Shown here: positions 22,520-27,278 of the stretch, one piece after another
Position numbering within the stretch: the stretch's first letter is position 1
How the letters are laid out: each line of letters opens with the position of its first letter
NCBI GenBank assembly: GCA_905235815.1
Contig: CAJOMT010000010.1
Location: 1 to 27,278 of the forward strand
DNA length: 27,278 nucleotides
Direction of reading: 5' to 3'
Origin: an uncultured Clostridia bacterium
Lineage (GTDB): Bacteria > Bacillota > Clostridia > Christensenellales > Borkfalkiaceae
Notes under the pieces: generated by a model
Seen by the model: only the letters and a program-made list of their open reading frames with translations
Told to the model about the DNA's origin: nothing
Databases searched by the model: none
Translations under genes and position numbers: made by a program

Positions 22520-23761
22520 ATGGATAAAAAAAGATTGGTGCTATATCAAATTAATCCGCGTATGTTCACTCCACAGGGGACATTAGGTGCGGCGAGGGCT
22601 TTGCTTTCGCATATTGCTAGTACAGGGGTAAACGTAGTGTATGTTTTTTCAATTTGCAAAGAAGATAACTCTAAGGATAAAAGATTTTGGAGTAACAGAC
22701 AAAAACAAAGTAAAACAAATAATCCTAAAAATCCTTATAAAATCATAGATTATTTTGAAATTGACGAAGAATTCGGCGGTAATATTCAACTTAAAGAATT
22801 TGTAAGTGATGCACATAAATTAGGATTATATGTTATGTATGATTTGGTGTTTTTGCATTGTTCTCCCAATGCAAAGTTGATTGAGAGAATTCCAAATGGT
22901 GTTAAGCGTAACGAAAATGGTGAATTAAAACTTAATCATTATAATTTTGCAGTATTGAATTATGATAGTAAAGAGTTAAGAGAGTATCTTATTGAAAATA
23001 TGAGATATTTTATTCGTGAATACGATATCGACGGATATCGTTGCGATGTCGGAGATGCTGTTCCGCTTGATTTTTGGCGGGAAGCGGTTGCAGAAATCAG
23101 AAAGTTGAAGCCTAATATAATTATGCTTAACGAGGGCGCAAATAAAGAATATGTTCAAAGCGGCGTGTTTGATTTAAATTATAATGGTTTTTGGAATTTA
23201 ACGGCTGATAAAGACATCTGTAATTATATAAAGACAACTTACGAGGAACGTAAGTGTAATGGTATTTGGTTTGTAGAGAATCATGATACCGTTACCGATT
23301 TCGGACGTGTGGAAAATATGTTTTCTTCAAAAATATGCGATTGTTTGTATACTTATATTTTTACTACGTTTGGGACGCCATTGCTTTATTGTGGGGAGGA
23401 GATTGCGGATAAAAATGTTCACAGTATGTTTGCGAATAAAGAACATAACCCCAAAGGGTATGGGATTGATTGGTCAAATGCCTTGTTAAAACATGGGAAG
23501 CGCCGTATGGCTTTAATTAAAAAATTAACAAAATTACGGAAAACGGAAGATGTTTTAGCTTATGGAAATTTGCAGTGGCTTGAAACGGAAAAAGATATGC
23601 TTGGGTTTGAAAGGGAATATCATAATAACAAAATCTACGTATATATTAATTTTGATAAAAAAGCAAAAGGAATAGAAAAAAAAGGTAAAATCCTACTTTC
23701 TTGCGGATATAATGGGAAGAGACTTAACGGTGCTGGATTTGTAGTATTTAAAAATAACTAA
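22520..23761 (+). CDS. GH13 alpha-amylase-family enzyme
   Basis: A 413-residue intracellular enzyme. The four GH13 regions are visible: YDLVFLHCS (107-115), GYRCDVGDAVP with nucleophile D176, MLNEGA with acid/base E205, and FVENHD with D256 (transition-state stabiliser). Its short C-terminal beta domain ends at the stop. It lacks a signal peptide and the long N-terminal modules of debranching enzymes. I chose ATG 22520; an in-frame TTG at 22481 has no ribosome site. It lies 90 bp after the lactonase with a weak AGG-type site, so it may be the last gene of this operon or be separately transcribed. Substrate specificity cannot be told; an alpha-glucoside or sugar phosphorylase activity is possible. 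Confidence 0.85.
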   Translation: MDKKRLVLYQINPRMFTPQGTLGAARALLSHIASTGVNVVYVFSICKEDNSKDKRFWSNRQKQSKTNNPKNPYKIIDYFEIDEEFGGNIQLKEFVSDAHKLGLYVMYDLVFLHCSPNAKLIERIPNGVKRNENGELKLNHYNFAVLNYDSKELREYLIENMRYFIREYDIDGYRCDVGDAVPLDFWREAVAEIRKLKPNIIMLNEGANKEYVQSGVFDLNYNGFWNLTADKDICNYIKTTYEERKCNGIWFVENHDTVTDFGRVENMFSSKICDCLYTYIFTTFGTPLLYCGEEIADKNVHSMFANKEHNPKGYGIDWSNALLKHGKRRMALIKKLTKLRKTEDVLAYGNLQWLETEKDMLGFEREYHNNKIYVYINFDKKAKGIEKKGKILLSCGYNGKRLNGAGFVVFKNN

Positions 23762-23788
23762 ATATTAGTCATATTTTAAATATTGAAT

Positions 23789-23819
23789 AAGGTATAAATA
23801 ATATAATTATGCCTTTTTT
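23789..23819 (+). terminator. Rho-independent terminator between convergent genes
   Basis: AAGGTATAA (23789-23797) pairs with TTATGCCTT (23807-23815) with one T-G wobble, and T continues to 23819. It closes the GH13 transcript. Confidence 0.6.
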
Positions 23820-23870
23820 GCATTTATTTACGAGGGGTAAGATGGTCTTAACATTTATTTTTCGATTTTT

Positions 23871-24719
23871 TTATGAATTAAGTTTATAATCGCGTCTGTA
23901 TTTAGCAGGAGTTGTCCCGTAGTGCTGTTTAAAAAGTTTTATAAAGTGCGGCAGGGATTCGAATCCGACCGAGCGGCAACATTCTTCTATACTGTCGTTA
24001 GTCAATACCAAGGTCGACGCCGCAGAAATAATTCTTCTCCGATTTATATATTCAATCAGAGTAACGTTAAAACTTTTTTTGAATTTTTTACAAAAATGCC
24101 CTTGAGTATAACCGAATTCATTTAAAAGAATATCCACAACATTTTTTTTATTATAAGCCTCATTGATAACGGTGATGCAATTACTTTTGAAAGTATCAAT
24201 ATCTGCAACAGATTGCGGATTAGTATACGATAGGCAAAGCAATTGACAGCAAATTGTTTTCATGCGTATTTTTATAGCGTTTTCGTCATCTATTTCGATA
24301 AAAGAAGAGTATTCTTTTTCAAAATTTTTTATTTGGTCAATCGAAATACTGAATTTAAAAATTCCTTCATCGAGTAATTTTCCGTAAAGGTCAATATTTA
24401 GAAAATCGCAAGTTTTTTTAAATAAAGAACCACTAATCAATACGTCGCGGTGAGCGCATTCGCCGTTTCTGATAAACGAATGTTGTATGCCCGGTGCGAT
24501 CATGCAAGCGTCGCCGATATTCATAACGTATTTTTCGCCTTTAACAGAGTGAGTAATAGAACCGTACCTTATCAAAACAATTTCAAAAAATTCGTGGCTA
24601 TGCAATTCTTCGTCCTGCGAAACGGTAAGGCGAGAAATGAAAGAATGGTTTTTTATTGTAAGTTTTTTTACCGAGAGTAAGTTTTTCTTATTGTAATTAT
24701 TATCGTATTTTTGAAACAT
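23871..24719 (-). CDS. AraC-family transcriptional regulator with cupin sensor
   Basis: A 282-residue regulator. The N-terminal AraC-binding cupin has ELHSHEFFEIVLIRYGSITH and GDACMIAPGIQHSF. The C-terminal domain has two helix-turn-helix motifs: DILLNEFGYTQGHFCKKFKK, whose first helix is shorter and less standard, and IEECCRSVGFESLPHFIKLF with KQHYGTTPAKYRR. It is convergent with the GH13 gene and divergent from the lipoprotein gene, 200 bp away. It may respond to a sugar and control one or both; the sequence does not tell which. Start ATG 24719 has only a weak ribosome site. Confidence 0.85.
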   Translation of the reverse strand: MFQKYDNNYNKKNLLSVKKLTIKNHSFISRLTVSQDEELHSHEFFEIVLIRYGSITHSVKGEKYVMNIGDACMIAPGIQHSFIRNGECAHRDVLISGSLFKKTCDFLNIDLYGKLLDEGIFKFSISIDQIKNFEKEYSSFIEIDDENAIKIRMKTICCQLLCLSYTNPQSVADIDTFKSNCITVINEAYNKKNVVDILLNEFGYTQGHFCKKFKKSFNVTLIEYINRRRIISAASTLVLTNDSIEECCRSVGFESLPHFIKLFKQHYGTTPAKYRRDYKLNS

Positions 24720-24751
24720 AATATTATCATCTTTTTAAGTTTTCTATTGTT

Positions 24752-24780
24752 ATCATAAGACAAAAAAAGAAAAAAGTCAA
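24752..24780 (-). promoter_or_regulatory. Promoter of the AraC regulator
   Basis: Minus strand: TTGACT (24780-24775), 17-nt spacer, TATGAT (24757-24752), 33 bp before ATG 24719. The spacer is an unusual T-run (A-run on plus). CTATTGTTATC (24744-24754) and GATAACATAG (24821-24830) form an imperfect inverted pair that could be an operator. Confidence 0.55.
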
Positions 24781-24919
24781 CCTAAAAAGCGGCTCAAATG
24801 ACAAAATAGAGAAATTTTGAGATAACATAGGATATTTACAATTCGAAAAAAGCGTGATAAAATAAGAATGTATAACATTTTATGTATATAAAAAAACGAC
24901 AATAGAAAGGAGCGATGCG

Positions 24920-27278
24920 GTGAAAAAAGTTATTTCCGGATTAGCAATTTTATTCGTATTTGCTTTTGCGGGATTTTTGTTTGTCGGGTGCGGCAATGAA
25001 AATTCGGGTGATTTATCAGACAATTGCGAACACGCCCATAAGAAAGAAATCGTGATGGAGGCAACCTGTATTAAAAGCGGACGAAAAACTGTCGTTTGTA
25101 CGGATTGCGGATACGTGTTTTCGCCTGAAACGCTCCCCGCGCTGGGGCACGACGTCGGCGAGGACGGCGAGATTTATGAAGCGACTTGTACTTCTCCGAA
25201 AACAACGGTAAAACAATGTACGCGTTGCGACGAATATGTAGAATTTACGGAAGGCGAACCTTTGGGGCACGATTTTGTTATATACGCCTTAAACCCCGAA
25301 ACGCCGGCGACTTGTACGACGGCGGAAAAGGAAAATTACGTTTGCACGCGTTGCGGAACGAAAAAATCCGTAATTAAGGACGGTGAAGAGCCTGCGAAAG
25401 GTCATAATTACGTTCACGATGAAACGCACGATACGGATGCGTCATGCATAACGTCGGGCGGAACTTATTACGAGTGCACGGAGTGCGGCGATTATTACGT
25501 CGACGTTATACCCGCAACGGGGCATACTTCGGACGGTACGGAAAACATAACCGAGCCTACCTGCATCGAAAAAGGCTATACGACGCTGCACTGTTCGGTT
25601 TGCAACGAAGATTATAAAGTGAATTTTGTCGAGCCGCTCGGACATTTGATTGAAAACGAGGATAGTATAACGGCAACCTGCTCGCATATGGGATATGACA
25701 TTCAAAGATGCACAAGATGCGATTACGAGGAGAGAAGCAATGCAAAAGCAAATCTCGCGCACACGTTCGATGAGGACGGTGTTTGTAGCGTATGCGGTGA
25801 AAGTGCGTTAAATGCGTTCGCGCTTATGTGCGGGGAGAAAGAAATTTATCCCATTATGAAAAACGGAACGACTTACACGATATATTCGCCATCGTACGAG
25901 TGGGCGAAAATGGAAATTCCTGCGGAAGTACTTCAAGCGTTATACGCGCAGGGCGTTTATTCGTTTAATATATGGCTCGGCTCTAATGCCGACAGCGTTG
26001 CAAAAACCGTGTCCTTAACGATGCAAGGGCAGAATAAAGCAGTAAACGTAAGTCCGAACGAAATAAAACTTACGCACGAGTATGCGTTTGCCGACGCAAA
26101 CGGAGTTTTTGCAAAAGATAAAGGCGGAATTAAACTTGAAGGCTACTATCGGGCTATGGATAAAACAGATTCAATAGTCGGAGGATCGCTGGTGTCCTGT
26201 TATTGCATAAAGTTTGAATTTATCCGTCAATTCAATATAGACGACGCCAACACCTGGTTAAAAACGGCTTTGCCGTATACTTACGATGAAAATAGCGATG
26301 TGTTTACGTTTACGGAAGTAAACACCGCGGGAAGAAACGACTTTTCAGTAAATCGGGAATTGTTAGAACATTACTTGAATCTCGGCTATAAAACGTTAGA
26401 GATTACGTTAACTTCCGCAAGCGGACAGAGTTTTTCAAAGAATATTACCGCTTTTTCTGACGGGACGAAGGTTATAACTAGCGGAAACACTAATGACAAA
26501 AATGCCGTAATAAGAGTAAATCTGCAAGACGTGGCGGAATATAATCTCGATTTGCAATGTGGTTGTATTGACCATTACGGAAATCCTACTTTTAACCCGC
26601 AATCACCTATGGATAAAATGATTATAAGTCTGGCGTTTGTAAAGGACGTACGTGCTTATTATGTCGACTCGTCGTCCGCAACCGTCGAAATTGAGTATAG
26701 GTCGGAAACCGAATATAATTTCCAAGGCGAAACGATAACGTATACGTTTGAAAACGTAATGAACCGTGTGTATGCTTATTATTATTTCAATTCTACGTTT
26801 GTAAATGAAAAGATTGAAGAAGGATATACGCAAATGACGTTTACCGTACAGACGGGCGGGTATAAAAACGGCGGATTATATATCATAAACGACGGAACGT
26901 TCACAACGCTGTCTGCGATAGGTCCTACAAACGCGCAGTTTGCATCAGGCGCGGTTGATTTGACGGAAGACGCCGTGTATCTGATAAAATTCCTGCATAA
27001 CGTCAACGATACGGAAGAAGGCCTAGAAAGCCCCGCGAATATCATAATAAAAGTTCAATTTACAAAATCGGTAAAAGCCATTACGACTGTAAACGGTGCC
27101 GATTACGAAAACGACATATCGTATACTTCCGAAGTAAGCACAACGACGGCTGAAAACGATACGATAACTTATACGTTCAGTGCCGTGCCGACAGGCAGTA
27201 CAAACCACTTCTGTTTCAACGTTCCGCTTATCAATGAAAAAATTGCGGCAGGGTTTACGAAGGTAACTTTCTCGTTCA
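24920..27278 (+). CDS. Large surface lipoprotein with CxxC repeats and beta-rich repeats (3' partial)
   Basis: GTG 24920 with AAAGGAG (24905-24911) opens a frame that runs off the window end (786 codons visible). Residues 1-25 are a lipoprotein signal peptide (KK, hydrophobic core, lipobox FVGC), so the mature protein is a lipid-anchored exported protein. Residues about 36-295 hold six repeats of ~40 residues with the pattern ATC..G...CxxC....LGHD, the zinc-ribbon-like repeats common in gut Clostridia surface proteins. From about 300 on, at least four ~145-residue repeats follow, each with a line like FVNEKIEEGYTQMTFTV; these should be beta-sandwich modules. It is likely involved in adhesion or cell-surface interaction; no catalytic domain is visible. 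It is divergent from an AraC regulator. Confidence 0.85.
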   Translation, partial: MKKVISGLAILFVFAFAGFLFVGCGNENSGDLSDNCEHAHKKEIVMEATCIKSGRKTVVCTDCGYVFSPETLPALGHDVGEDGEIYEATCTSPKTTVKQCTRCDEYVEFTEGEPLGHDFVIYALNPETPATCTTAEKENYVCTRCGTKKSVIKDGEEPAKGHNYVHDETHDTDASCITSGGTYYECTECGDYYVDVIPATGHTSDGTENITEPTCIEKGYTTLHCSVCNEDYKVNFVEPLGHLIENEDSITATCSHMGYDIQRCTRCDYEERSNAKANLAHTFDEDGVCSVCGESALNAFALMCGEKEIYPIMKNGTTYTIYSPSYEWAKMEIPAEVLQALYAQGVYSFNIWLGSNADSVAKTVSLTMQGQNKAVNVSPNEIKLTHEYAFADANGVFAKDKGGIKLEGYYRAMDKTDSIVGGSLVSCYCIKFEFIRQFNIDDANTWLKTALPYTYDENSDVFTFTEVNTAGRNDFSVNRELLEHYLNLGYKTLEITLTSASGQSFSKNITAFSDGTKVITSGNTNDKNAVIRVNLQDVAEYNLDLQCGCIDHYGNPTFNPQSPMDKMIISLAFVKDVRAYYVDSSSATVEIEYRSETEYNFQGETITYTFENVMNRVYAYYYFNSTFVNEKIEEGYTQMTFTVQTGGYKNGGLYIINDGTFTTLSAIGPTNAQFASGAVDLTEDAVYLIKFLHNVNDTEEGLESPANIIIKVQFTKSVKAITTVNGADYENDISYTSEVSTTTAENDTITYTFSAVPTGSTNHFCFNVPLINEKIAAGFTKVTFSF
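25025..25800 (+). repeat. Six-unit CxxC (zinc-ribbon-like) protein repeat array
   Basis: Units of about 40 residues, each with a Cys (ATC, CTS, ATC and similar), a Cys-x-x-Cys pair (CTDC, CTRC, CTRC, CTEC, CSVC, CTRC), and mostly a closing GHD/GHN/GHT/GHL. An extra CSVC pair ends the array. The DNA repeats are diverged. Confidence 0.8.
25912..27278 (+). repeat. ~145-residue beta-module repeat array
   Basis: Equivalent lines lie at about 25912 (IPAEVLQALYAQGVYSFNI), 26347 (VNRELLEHYLNLGYKTLEI), 26773 (NSTFVNEKIEEGYTQMTFT) and 27211 (VPLINEKIAAGFTKVTFS), spaced 435, 426 and 438 bp. The array continues beyond the window. Confidence 0.7.

Noticed and set aside
25442..25762. 106-residue minus-strand ORF within the lipoprotein repeats
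   Set aside because: Produced by the biased codons of the CxxC repeats; no start signal.

Overview
The window looks like chromosomal DNA of an uncultured, low-GC Bacillota (Clostridia-like) bacterium, probably an anaerobic gut or fermentative commensal. The grounds are AT-rich genes with strong aGGAG-type ribosome sites, AraC-controlled sugar operons, several AAA/DUF4143 ATPases, and a surface lipoprotein carrying CxxC 'zinc-ribbon-like' repeats. Taxonomy is inferred from gene style only; there is no marker gene.

Region A (1-11754, all + strand) is a glycoside-utilisation locus. After the tail of an unidentified protein and a strong terminator come a GH29 alpha-L-fucosidase, a large clan GH-A-like glycosidase (GH106-like), two MDR dehydrogenases flanking a Gfo/Idh/MocA oxidoreductase, a 967-residue unrecognised protein that is probably a multidomain glycosidase, and a NagA-type deacetylase. 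No enzyme has a signal peptide and no transporter is present, so substrates must be imported by something encoded elsewhere.

Region B (11755-16500) is a scrapyard of mobile DNA. It holds a start-less gene head fused to a DUF4143 tail, two [AraC 3' tail | tyrosine-recombinase 3' tail] junctions, a tRNA-Ser-3'-end-like attachment core flanked on both sides by paired AGTCCCC motifs (an attP-like layout), and two intact DUF4143 ATPase genes, each behind a perfect consensus sigma-70 promoter with a repeat inside its spacer.

Region C (16661-23761) is a second sugar operon. An AraC regulator (-), apparently leaderless, is divergent from an enolase-superfamily sugar-acid dehydratase, cupin, SDR, nitroreductase, RraA-family aldolase-like protein, 7-bladed lactonase (frameshifted at a T9 run) and a GH13 enzyme. 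Several of these genes overlap by 4 bp. Two 17-bp half-sites 21 bp apart, the second overlapping the -35 box, form a likely AraC operator. SDR, lactonase, dehydratase and RraA-type aldolase together suggest a non-phosphorylative oxidative route for a sugar, possibly the fucose or rhamnose released by region A.

Region D (23871-27278) has another AraC regulator (-) and a divergent, large lipoprotein running off the window end. It contains six CxxC repeats followed by at least four ~145-residue beta-rich repeats.
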